This document shows, one piece after another, positions 7,474 to 14,863 of a DNA stretch of 47,555 bases (positions are counted from its first letter, which is position 1; every line of letters starts with the position of its first letter). The position numbers were made by a program, and so were the translations under genes. Origin of the DNA: CAMTWZ01 sp964412365 (lineage in GTDB: Bacteria; Bacteroidota; Rhodothermia; Balneolales; HLUCCA01); assembly GCA_964412365.1 (NCBI GenBank), contig CAYPOI010000012.1:1-47555 (forward strand), given 5' to 3'. The notes under the pieces are model-generated. The model saw only the letters and a program-made list of their open reading frames with translations, did not search any database and was not told the origin of the DNA.

Positions 7474-8963
7474 GGGGTCAAGCGGCCGAGCATGCGTGGA
7501 AAGGGAATGGTTTCGCGTACGTGCTTGAGTCCGCAGATCCAAGCGACGGTACGCTCCAGGCCGAGTCCGAATCCGGAATGCGGGACCGAACCATAACGAC
7601 GCAGATCCAAATACCAAGAAAAGACTTCTTCTGGTAGGTCATGCTCTTTAATGCGTTCCAGTAGCAAGTCGATGTTGTCTTCTCGCTGTCCACCGCCGAT
7701 GATTTCGCCGTATCCTTCCGGAGCGAGCATATCCACACCCAAGGCGATGGCATCGTTCTGTGGGTCTCGCTTCATGTAGAAGGCTTTGATGGCGGATGGA
7801 TATCCCCAGACCATAATCGGAGTGTCAAATTGCATGGTGAGGAGAGTTTCGTCGCTACCACCCAAATCGTCGCCAAAGGTTTTTTCCTGTGCGGATGCGC
7901 GCCAAACCGGGATGTTGCGCAAATCTTCGTCGATTTCCTCGAAACGTGAACGGATTTCCTTGATCCTGCTTTCAATCTGCACCTTGCGGAATTTCTTGGC
8001 CGAGCCCATTTCCTTTTCCAGTTCAGGCAATTCGGCTTTCAACGAATCTCGTTCGCTGATGCGGGACGTTTCCATATCCCTGAGCAGTTGCATCGTTTTC
8101 TCACTGCGTAGCATCTCGATCGCATCGGTATAGGTGATGCGAGGAAATGGCTTGGCGGCATTCTTCAAAAACTCGAGATCGCGGTTCAAGATTTGCAGTT
8201 CCTGCGGACGACGTTCCAGCACTTCCGACACGATATACCGGATCATGGATTCAGCCAGATCCATGTTCATGTTCAAATCATAGAAGGCCATTTCGGGCTC
8301 GATCATCCAGAATTCGGTCAGATGCCGGCGCGTCTTGGATTTCTCGGCGCGGAATGTGGGTCCAAACGTGTAGATCTTGCCATGAGCCATCGCCATCGCT
8401 TCGCCATACAACTGGCCCGATTGTGTGAGATAGGCCTTCTGATCGAAATAATCCGTTTCAAACAGTGTGGATGTGCCCTCTACTGCATTCCCGGTGAAGA
8501 TCGGCGCATCCATCTGCACGAATCCGCGATCTTGGAAAAACCGATGGATGGCATAGATGATTTCATTACGGATGCGCATGATCGCCCACTGCCGTTGCGA
8601 ACGCAGCCATAAGTGGCGGTTTTCCATCAGAAATTCAATGCCGTGCTCTTTTGGCGTGATCGGATATTCTTCGGCGATCGAGATCACCGTCGCGTCGCTC
8701 ACATGCAGCTCATACCCACCCACGCTTCGCTCATCGGCCACTACGGTGCCTGTAAGCCGCACCGCGGACTCCTGCGTCAATCGGTTCACCTGCTCCCATA
8801 CCTCGGGCGACACATCGCTCTCAGAGACGATGCACTGGCTTAATCCGCTTCCATCACGCAGAATCACAAAGGCGATGCCCTTGCCGGTGCGCATGTTGTA
8901 GACCCATCCGTTGAGGGTCACGCTCGACCCCACATGTTTCGATAATTCGCTGATCGTGATCAT
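7470..8963 (-). CDS. asnS: Asparaginyl-tRNA synthetase
   Basis: This class IIb enzyme charges tRNA-Asn. The N-terminal OB-fold anticodon-binding domain (about 1-100) contains GWVYNMRTGKGIAFVILRDG. Class II motif 2 is FRAEKSKTRRHLTEFWMIEPE (204-224) and motif 3 is HSGFGLGLERTVAWICG (462-478). TSTLFETDYFDQKAYLTQSGQLY is the AsnRS-type active-site region. The protein is 497 residues, about 30 longer than usual. The extra length is a charged, coiled-coil-like stretch at about 288-352 (ELPELEKEMGSAKKF and following) between motifs 2 and 3. It overlaps both neighbours by 4 nt. Confidence 0.96.
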   Translation of the reverse strand: MITISELSKHVGSSVTLNGWVYNMRTGKGIAFVILRDGSGLSQCIVSESDVSPEVWEQVNRLTQESAVRLTGTVVADERSVGGYELHVSDATVISIAEEYPITPKEHGIEFLMENRHLWLRSQRQWAIMRIRNEIIYAIHRFFQDRGFVQMDAPIFTGNAVEGTSTLFETDYFDQKAYLTQSGQLYGEAMAMAHGKIYTFGPTFRAEKSKTRRHLTEFWMIEPEMAFYDLNMNMDLAESMIRYIVSEVLERRPQELQILNRDLEFLKNAAKPFPRITYTDAIEMLRSEKTMQLLRDMETSRISERDSLKAELPELEKEMGSAKKFRKVQIESRIKEIRSRFEEIDEDLRNIPVWRASAQEKTFGDDLGGSDETLLTMQFDTPIMVWGYPSAIKAFYMKRDPQNDAIALGVDMLAPEGYGEIIGGGQREDNIDLLLERIKEHDLPEEVFSWYLDLRRYGSVPHSGFGLGLERTVAWICGLKHVRETIPFPRMLGRLTP

Positions 8964-10204
8964 GATTCTGGAACCAATAAAGTGGTTGAAAACTGTTCTG
9001 GGTTGAAAAAAGTCTCCGAAAACGACCGCACGTCTTCGGTGGTCACGGCATCGATATCCCGCACCAATTCATCCAAAGGCACATAACGGTCGAAATAAAT
9101 CTCGGATTTGGCCAAACGGGTCATCCGATTGCTCATGTTTTCTTGAGCCAATAGAAGTTTCCCTTTAAGCTGGGTTTTGGCTTCGCTGAATTCGATGTCA
9201 GGTATTTGGGTTTCGCGCAAGATATTGAACTCCTGATTCACCAATTCACGCACATGAGACGCATATTCTTGATCCGTTCCCACATACACGGCGAACATCC
9301 CGCTATCCAAAAACGCCTGATGAAACGAGCTGATGGCATAGCAATAACCGAACTTCTCCCGGATGTTCTGATGCAGGCGGCTACTCATCCCTCCTCCCAG
9401 AATCGTATTGGCGAGCAACAAGGAGTATCGTTGCGGATCGTCGTTCGACAATGCGCGTCGACCCACGATCATGTGCGTCTGTTCGATCTTTTTCGTGATC
9501 GTACGTTCCGATGGCGCATACTCTGGTAAAGCCGACATATCCGGCATCGCAGGCCCTTCATAACGGCGGTCGAACGCTTTCCGGACCAATTCCACAACGG
9601 TTTGATGATCCGCATTACCGGCTACGGAAACAATCAGGCTGGCCGGCTCATATTGCGTGTGCATGTAGGCGTACAAATCCTCTCTGGTGAAGGATTTAAC
9701 CGTTTTTTCGGATCCGATGATGGGTCGACCTAAGGGATGCGGACTGAAAATCTGCTTCGAGAATTCCTCAAAGACCACATCATCCGGAGAATCGCGATAC
9801 ATCTTCATCTCCTCGATCACCACTTTTTTTTCCTTTTTCAACTCCTCTTCCGGAAATGTGGAATGAAGAACCATGTCGCTGAGCACATTGATCGCCTTTT
9901 CCAGCTCCGAATCGAGGCAACGGGCATAATAGCAGGTGTGCTCGTTTCCCGTGAAGGCGTTTAGAAATCCGCCTACGGCTTCCATACTTTGGGCGATGTC
10001 GAACGCGGAACGGGTTTCCGTGCCCTTGAACAACATGTGTTCGAGGAAGTGCGTGATGCCGGCTTGGTCTTCGGTTTCGTGACGGCTTCCGGTCTTCACC
10101 CAGATGCCGACGGACAAACTTCTGACCGACGAAATATGCTCTGTGACTACACGAAGACCACCGGGGAGCACGGTACGGTCGACGGATTCCAGGTCGTGTT
10201 TCAT
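8960..10204 (-). CDS. M16 family zinc peptidase (mitochondrial processing peptidase-like)
   Basis: This is a 414-residue M16 metalloprotease. The inverted zinc motif HFLEH is at 52-56 and the third ligand Glu lies about 75 residues later in KVVIEEMKM. GGLRVVTEH, GSRHETEDQAGITH and GGFLNAFTGNEHTCYYA are typical of the PqqL/MPP-beta-like subfamily, which often acts on small peptides or signal peptides. The start at MKHDLESVDRTVLPGG is preferred because the ATG 39 nt upstream lies inside the pnp terminator hairpin. The gene overlaps asnS by 4 nt and heads the M16-asnS-holA-sigma run. Confidence 0.9.
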   Translation of the reverse strand: MKHDLESVDRTVLPGGLRVVTEHISSVRSLSVGIWVKTGSRHETEDQAGITHFLEHMLFKGTETRSAFDIAQSMEAVGGFLNAFTGNEHTCYYARCLDSELEKAINVLSDMVLHSTFPEEELKKEKKVVIEEMKMYRDSPDDVVFEEFSKQIFSPHPLGRPIIGSEKTVKSFTREDLYAYMHTQYEPASLIVSVAGNADHQTVVELVRKAFDRRYEGPAMPDMSALPEYAPSERTITKKIEQTHMIVGRRALSNDDPQRYSLLLANTILGGGMSSRLHQNIREKFGYCYAISSFHQAFLDSGMFAVYVGTDQEYASHVRELVNQEFNILRETQIPDIEFSEAKTQLKGKLLLAQENMSNRMTRLAKSEIYFDRYVPLDELVRDIDAVTTEDVRSFSETFFNPEQFSTTLLVPES

Positions 10205-10229
10205 GCGGGTAAAAATACGCTTAAATAAG

Positions 10230-10262
10230 AAAAGCGTCATCACACGAGGTGACGACGCTTTT
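10230..10262 (-). terminator. Rho-independent terminator of pnp
   Basis: AAAAGCGTC...GACGCTTTT forms a nearly perfect 13-bp stem with one A/C mismatch and a 5-nt loop, followed on the minus strand by CTTATTT. It lies 26 nt beyond the pnp stop and 25 nt before the M16 peptidase start, so it separates the two units. Confidence 0.85.
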
Positions 10263-10288
10263 CAGGATCTCTTTTATGGAAAGAGGGT

Positions 10289-12391
10289 TTACTCTTTCGG
10301 AAGCAATGCTTTACGGCTCAAACGGAGTTTTCCGCCGGCTTCAACTTTCACCAACATCACTTCGATCACATCGCCTTCCTTGAGGACGTCCTCAACGCGG
10401 TTGATGCGCTTGTGGTCGATTTCGGAAATGTGAAGCAATCCATCACGGCCCGGTGCGATCTCAACGAATGCGCCGAATTCTTTGATGGAGCGGACGGTGC
10501 CCGTGTACGTCGTGCCTTCATCGAGTTGTCCGGTGATCGCTTTGATGCGCGCCATAGCGGCATCGGACGCTTCGCCGTTGGTGGACGCGATCGTGATGAT
10601 CCCTTTTCCACCGACTTCTTCGATGTTGATTTCAGTGCCGGTTTCACGCTGCAAACCTTGGATGATCTTTCCACCAGGTCCGATGACCGCGCCGATGAGG
10701 CTGGCATCGATTTCCATACGACGGAATGACGGAGCGTATTTGGAGATCTCGGTGCGTGGCACGGAAATGGTTTCCGCCATTTTCTCGAGAATGTGGAGGC
10801 GACCTTTCTTGGCTTCAAGAAGGGCGTTTTCCAACACGTCGAATGCGATTCCTTTGACTTTGATGTCCATTTGGCAAGCCGTGATTCCATCAACCGTACC
10901 GGTCAATTTGAAATCCATATCGCCGAAATGATCTTCTTCGCCTTGGATGTCGGTCAAAACAACTGGTTTCTTACCTTTGCCAACGATCAAGCCCATCGCC
11001 ACACCGGCTACTGGTTTTTTGATCGGCACGCCGGCATCCATCAACGCCATGGATCCGCCACAGACGGAGGCCATGGAGCTCGAGCCGTTGGACTCGAGGA
11101 TATCGGATACCACACGGATCGTGTAGCCGAATTCTTCAGCGGATGGAATCATGATTTTCAAAGCGCGTTCGGCCAAGTTTCCATGTCCCACTTCACGACG
11201 CGAAATCGAACGCATCATTTTCACTTCGCCCGTGCTGAACGGTGGGAAGTTGTAGTTGAGCATGAAACGTTTGTTTTCGGAATCGAACAAGGTGTCGACC
11301 GACTGCTCATCGCGTTTGGTACCGAGGGTAACGGTGACCAACGATTGGGTCTCTCCACGTTGGAAGATCGCCGAACCGTGTGTACGGGGCAGGTAACCGA
11401 CTTCCGTCCAGATAGCGCGGATTTCGTCTGGTTTGCGTCCGTCGATACGGTGATGTTCGTCAAGGATCAGATCACGAAGCACATCGCGTTGAAAATCGTG
11501 GCACAATTCATCGATGATATCATCATGATCCGGATACGATTCAGCCAATTTCTCTTGCACTTCTTGAACGATTTCCTTGAGGGCAGCGGAGTATTCTTTT
11601 TTGGCCAGACCGGCTTTCGATTTCACATAGAAACGATCGCCAATGATCTTTTTGATTTCAGCAAGCAACTCATCGTGGGTTTCAGCAACAGCGCTTTCGC
11701 GTTTCTCTTTGCCGAACTCTTTTTGCATCTCCAATTGGAAATCACAGAGTTTCACGATGGCGGCATGACCCACACGGATGGCTTCGGTCATCTCTTTCTC
11801 AGAGATTTCTTTCATTTCGCCTTCCACCATCACAACGGAATCACGGGTTCCACCGATCACCATGTCGATGTCGGATGTCAAACGGTCTTCAACCGTCGGA
11901 TTGATGATGAACTCACCATTAATGCGTCCGACGCGAACTTCAGCCATTGGACCATCAAACGGGATGTCGCTGACAACGATGGCAGCCGAAGCGGCGAACG
12001 CGCCAAGAACGTCTCCATCATTCTCGCTGTCGGATGAGATCACGGTAACCAATACCTGCACTTCGTTGAAGTATCCTTCAGGAAACAACGGACGGATGGT
12101 GCGGTCGATCAGACGGCTGGTGAGAATTTCTTTCTCGGAAGGACGACTCTCGCGCTTGATGAATCCACCAGGGAATTTACCAGCGGCGGCGTAGTTCTCG
12201 CGGAAATCCACAGACAATGGGAAAAAATCCTGTCCGGGTTTGGGTTCTTTGGCACCGACCACTGTGGCCAATACCATGGTGTCGCCTAGACGGGCGACGA
12301 CGGCTCCATGGGCTTGTTTTGCAAGACGGCCTGTTTCGACCGTGATGACTTTCCCTGGAGCAAATTCAATGCTTCTGAAATCTGCTTTCAT
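10289..12391 (-). CDS. pnp: Polynucleotide phosphorylase
   Basis: PNPase degrades RNA from the 3' end by phosphorolysis and is part of the mRNA turnover machinery. From MKADFRSIEFAPGK the protein is 700 residues, the normal length. It contains two RNase PH domains (the second with GTKRDEQSVDTLF and NYNFPPFSTGEV), a KH domain with IGPGGKIIQGLQRETG, and a C-terminal S1 domain (YTGTVRSIKEFGAFVEIAPG). Upstream ATGs at 12421 and 12448 lie in or next to a folded leader (12422-12473) and would add residues not found in the family. It follows rpsO with a terminator between, and has its own terminator downstream. Confidence 0.97.
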   Translation of the reverse strand: MKADFRSIEFAPGKVITVETGRLAKQAHGAVVARLGDTMVLATVVGAKEPKPGQDFFPLSVDFRENYAAAGKFPGGFIKRESRPSEKEILTSRLIDRTIRPLFPEGYFNEVQVLVTVISSDSENDGDVLGAFAASAAIVVSDIPFDGPMAEVRVGRINGEFIINPTVEDRLTSDIDMVIGGTRDSVVMVEGEMKEISEKEMTEAIRVGHAAIVKLCDFQLEMQKEFGKEKRESAVAETHDELLAEIKKIIGDRFYVKSKAGLAKKEYSAALKEIVQEVQEKLAESYPDHDDIIDELCHDFQRDVLRDLILDEHHRIDGRKPDEIRAIWTEVGYLPRTHGSAIFQRGETQSLVTVTLGTKRDEQSVDTLFDSENKRFMLNYNFPPFSTGEVKMMRSISRREVGHGNLAERALKIMIPSAEEFGYTIRVVSDILESNGSSSMASVCGGSMALMDAGVPIKKPVAGVAMGLIVGKGKKPVVLTDIQGEEDHFGDMDFKLTGTVDGITACQMDIKVKGIAFDVLENALLEAKKGRLHILEKMAETISVPRTEISKYAPSFRRMEIDASLIGAVIGPGGKIIQGLQRETGTEINIEEVGGKGIITIASTNGEASDAAMARIKAITGQLDEGTTYTGTVRSIKEFGAFVEIAPGRDGLLHISEIDHKRINRVEDVLKEGDVIEVMLVKVEAGGKLRLSRKALLPKE

Positions 12392-12421
12392 GTATACGTT
12401 TGCTTTGTTGTGTGTGTACAT

Positions 12422-12473
12422 GGAAGAGTTGATGGGCTGAATCAGCATGCTGAGCCGGCCGATCAGCTCTTCC
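12422..12473 (-). promoter_or_regulatory. Folded 5' leader of pnp
   Basis: A 52-nt segment ending about 30 nt before the pnp start forms nested inverted repeats. GGAAGAG and TGAT at 12422-12433 pair with ATCA and CTCTTCC at 12462-12473 with one mismatch. Inside are GGCT/AGCC and the perfect palindrome CAGCATGCTG. In E. coli the pnp leader hairpin is cut by RNase III and mediates autoregulation by PNPase; a similar role here is an inference from position and shape. Confidence 0.55.
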
Positions 12474-12480
12474 GGGTACG

Positions 12481-12513
12481 AATAAAAAAGGCACGAGTGA
12501 AAACCCGTGCCTT
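12481..12513 (-). terminator. Rho-independent terminator of rpsO
   Basis: On the minus strand AAGGCACG and CGTGCCTT form an 8-bp stem with a short loop, followed by TTTTTTATT. It begins 7 nt after the rpsO stop and closes the rimP-to-rpsO operon before pnp. Confidence 0.85.
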
Positions 12514-12519
12514 AGTGGT

Positions 12520-12789
12520 TTATTTACGGATTCCGAGTTCCTGAATCAGGGTACGGTATCCTTCAATATCTTTTTTCATGAGGTAATTGAGCAAGCGACG
12601 GCGCTTCCCAACGAGCTTCAACAGACCCAGACGGGTAGAGAAATCTTTGCTGTGCTCTTTCAAATGTTCGGTGAGGCGGTTGATGCGCTCGGTGAACAAG
12701 GCGATTTGGCCTTCAATCGATCCGGTATTCTTCTCGTCTTTACCAAACTTGGTAAACAATTCTTTCTTTTCGTCTTGGCTGATGTTCAT
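12520..12789 (-). CDS. rpsO: 30S ribosomal protein S15
   Basis: S15 binds 16S rRNA early in small-subunit assembly. The 89 residues are the standard length and the family signature is obvious: DEKNTGSIEGQIALFTERI, LTEHLKEHSKDFSTR and LGLLKLVGKRRRLLNYL. The gene lies between ribF and the terminator in the usual rimP-nusA-infB-rbfA-truB-ribF-rpsO order. The 80-nt gap upstream holds a small inverted repeat that might take part in the feedback control known for rpsO in other bacteria. Confidence 0.97.
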   Translation of the reverse strand: MNISQDEKKELFTKFGKDEKNTGSIEGQIALFTERINRLTEHLKEHSKDFSTRLGLLKLVGKRRRLLNYLMKKDIEGYRTLIQELGIRK

Positions 12790-12805
12790 TTTATTCAGGA
12801 CTCCG

Positions 12806-12828
12806 CTTTAGATATAGCAATGCTAAAG
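12806..12828 (-). repeat. Inverted repeat in the rpsO leader
   Basis: CTTTAG and CTAAAG are separated by 11 nt, 17 nt upstream of the rpsO start. On the minus strand an alternative small hairpin TAGCA/TGCTA can form within it. There is no T-run, so it is not a terminator. A leader regulatory structure is possible but unproven. Confidence 0.3.
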
Positions 12829-12869
12829 TAGATGGATGTTTCTGTTACAGATTATCAAGATACGCCGAT

Positions 12870-13796
12870 TCAGAGACTTTCACAAACCTTGCGATCGTCA
12901 AATAGCTGATTCCGAAGCGCCTCCATCCCCTCAAAAGACCGTTCGTCGCGGATGCGTTGGATGAAGCGAACGGTTAGTTGTTGTCCATACAAATCTCCAT
13001 CGAATCCGATAAGATGAACTTCGATGGTCTGTCCCATTTTGTCCGTGAATGTGGGGCGCGTGCCTATGTTCAACATCCCTCTCCATGTATCCGGGCCATA
13101 TCGCACATCCACCGCATAGACTCCGGTTTTTGGGACGATCTTCCGAGCATCATGCAATCGCAGATTCGCCGTGGGGAATCCCAAGATCCGGCCACGTTTC
13201 TGACCATGAACAACGGTTCCCGTCAGCTCGTAGCCGCGTCCGAGATAAGCGGCCACACGGCTGACATCCCCATCTTCCTTCAAGGCTTTTCTAGCGGCGG
13301 TACTGCTTACGGTCATGTTGCCGATGTCTTGCTTGTCCACCGATTCCACTATGAAACCCATGTCTTGGCCCATTTGACGCAAGGTGGCGATCCCTCCTTC
13401 CCGGTTGCGACCAAAATGATGGTCGTATCCGATGATGATATGCGACATCCCGATGCGCTTCCAAAGGATATCCCGAATGAATTCCTCACTGGACAGCAAG
13501 GAAAAATCACGCGTGAACGGAATGACCACAAGTTGATCTACTCCCAGATCCGACAGCATCGCCGCACGTTCGTCCAAGGTCGTAAGCAATTGGATGCCCT
13601 GATTCCCAGGCTGAAGGATATCGCGCGGATGTGGGTCGAACGACACCACCACGCTACGCTTGTGCTCTGCCCTGGCCACATCCACAATCCGTTGAATCAG
13701 CGCTTTGTGCCCTTCATGCACGCCATCGAATGTGCCGACAGTGAGAACCGTTTCGGGATTGTGAACGACGTTATCGAGCGATACCAGTTGTGCCAT
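12870..13796 (-). CDS. ribF: Bifunctional riboflavin kinase / FMN adenylyltransferase
   Basis: RibF converts riboflavin to FMN and then FAD. The 308-residue protein has the N-terminal adenylyltransferase domain with TVGTFDGVHEGHKALI and IGYDHHFGRNREG. SSTAARKAL follows, and then the C-terminal kinase domain with GRGYELTGTVVHGQKRGRILGFPTANL. Its 5' end overlaps truB by 26 bp. The gene position in the nusA-infB-rpsO block is conserved in many bacteria. Confidence 0.96.
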   Translation of the reverse strand: MAQLVSLDNVVHNPETVLTVGTFDGVHEGHKALIQRIVDVARAEHKRSVVVSFDPHPRDILQPGNQGIQLLTTLDERAAMLSDLGVDQLVVIPFTRDFSLLSSEEFIRDILWKRIGMSHIIIGYDHHFGRNREGGIATLRQMGQDMGFIVESVDKQDIGNMTVSSTAARKALKEDGDVSRVAAYLGRGYELTGTVVHGQKRGRILGFPTANLRLHDARKIVPKTGVYAVDVRYGPDTWRGMLNIGTRPTFTDKMGQTIEVHLIGFDGDLYGQQLTVRFIQRIRDERSFEGMEALRNQLFDDRKVCESL

Positions 13797-14514
13797 TCGG
13801 GTCCAATTGTTGAATCAATTCAGGGATGTCCAATGCGGAAGATAACACCCACTCCCCAATCGCCGTTCTGGTCAACCCAGCCAAGTGCGCCCGACTTCCC
13901 AAAGCGATTCCCAAATCATGCGCAATGCTTCGGATGTACGTTCCTTTGCCACAATCCACATCCAACACCAAATCCGGGGATGTGAAATCAATCACGGTAA
14001 TCTTATGGATGGTGACAGGTCTCGCCTTCAGTTCCACCGGTTTTCCAGCTCTGGCTTTCTTGTAGGCGGATTGTCCGTTCACTTTCAACGCTGAATAGAT
14101 CGGCGGCTGTTGTAGAATCTCCCCAGTGAAGGATGCGGCCAATTCGGCGTCGATCATCTCTCTAGTGATGTGGGATGTGTCTGCGGTCACATCTGCTTCA
14201 GTTTCAGCGTCATAACTGGGTGTTGACCATCCGAAACGGACCGTAGCCCGATAGGATTTGAACTGAGCCTGGTATTGGTCGATCACCTTTGTGGCTTTCC
14301 CAACGCCGACGATCAAGACTCCATCCGCGCGTGGATCCAAGGTTCCGGCGTGACCCACTTTTTTGATGTTCAGGAGTTTGCGCAACAAACCGACGACTCT
14401 GAAACTGCTCCATCCCAATGGTTTGTTCACGACAAACAACGCACCGGGAAGATCGGCCGGCCAAGCGCCGGGCCAGGTGTCGCGGGTGAACACCGGAAAC
14501 GGAGAGTCCGTCAT
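13771..14514 (-). CDS. truB: tRNA pseudouridine(55) synthase
   Basis: TruB makes pseudouridine 55 in the T loop of tRNA. The 247-residue protein carries the motif VGHAGTLDPRADGVLIVGVGKATK with the catalytic Asp. KPLGWSSFRVV, RFGWSTPSYDAETE and GTYIRSIAHDLG are further family blocks. It is on the short side and lacks an extended C-terminal PUA domain. It overlaps rbfA by 4 nt and ribF by 26 nt. Confidence 0.95.
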   Translation of the reverse strand: MTDSPFPVFTRDTWPGAWPADLPGALFVVNKPLGWSSFRVVGLLRKLLNIKKVGHAGTLDPRADGVLIVGVGKATKVIDQYQAQFKSYRATVRFGWSTPSYDAETEADVTADTSHITREMIDAELAASFTGEILQQPPIYSALKVNGQSAYKKARAGKPVELKARPVTIHKITVIDFTSPDLVLDVDCGKGTYIRSIAHDLGIALGSRAHLAGLTRTAIGEWVLSSALDIPELIQQLDPNGTTGIAR

Positions 14515-14861
14515 TCCTTCGTGCGATCCGATTCGATCTTACGGAATAGCGTTTCGATTTTGCTCACGTATTCGGCCGTATCGTCCATGTAAAACAGGAT
14601 TTCAGGAATACGGCGGACCTGATGCCGGATTATTCCAGCCAAGGTGTGACGAATCTCGTCCGAATGGTCTTCGATGTGGGCGAATACGCGTTTAGTGTCG
14701 CCATCTGGCGTGAAAATACTCAGGTAGATTTTCGCGGTGAGCAGATCGTCGGTTACCCGAACGCCTGTAACCGTGATCATCGTCCCATTCTGATATCCTT
14801 GCAGAATGGGCGCGATGTCGCGTTTGATCATCGACGCCACTTTTTCTGTTCGGAGGCTCAT
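14511..14861 (-). CDS. rbfA: 30S ribosome-binding factor
   Basis: RbfA assists maturation of the 16S rRNA 5' end and cold adaptation of ribosome assembly. The 116 residues show the KH-like fold pattern MSLRTEKVASMIKRDIAPIL, VTGVRVTDDLLTAKIYLSIF and RHQVRRIPEILFYMDDTAEY. It starts 2 nt after infB and overlaps truB by 4 nt, in the conserved order. Confidence 0.94.
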   Translation of the reverse strand: MSLRTEKVASMIKRDIAPILQGYQNGTMITVTGVRVTDDLLTAKIYLSIFTPDGDTKRVFAHIEDHSDEIRHTLAGIIRHQVRRIPEILFYMDDTAEYVSKIETLFRKIESDRTKE

Positions 14862-14863
14862 AT

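Noticed and set aside
10205..10243. Earlier start for the M16 peptidase
   Set aside because: The extra codons lie inside the pnp terminator and do not match the family.
10793..12037. 414-codon open frame opposite pnp
   Set aside because: It lies fully antisense to a well-conserved gene and shows no family features; it is His/Phe-rich as expected from the complement of a GC-rich coding frame.
12978..13985. 335-codon open frame opposite ribF and truB
   Set aside because: Antisense shadow of two certain genes, with no recognisable motif.
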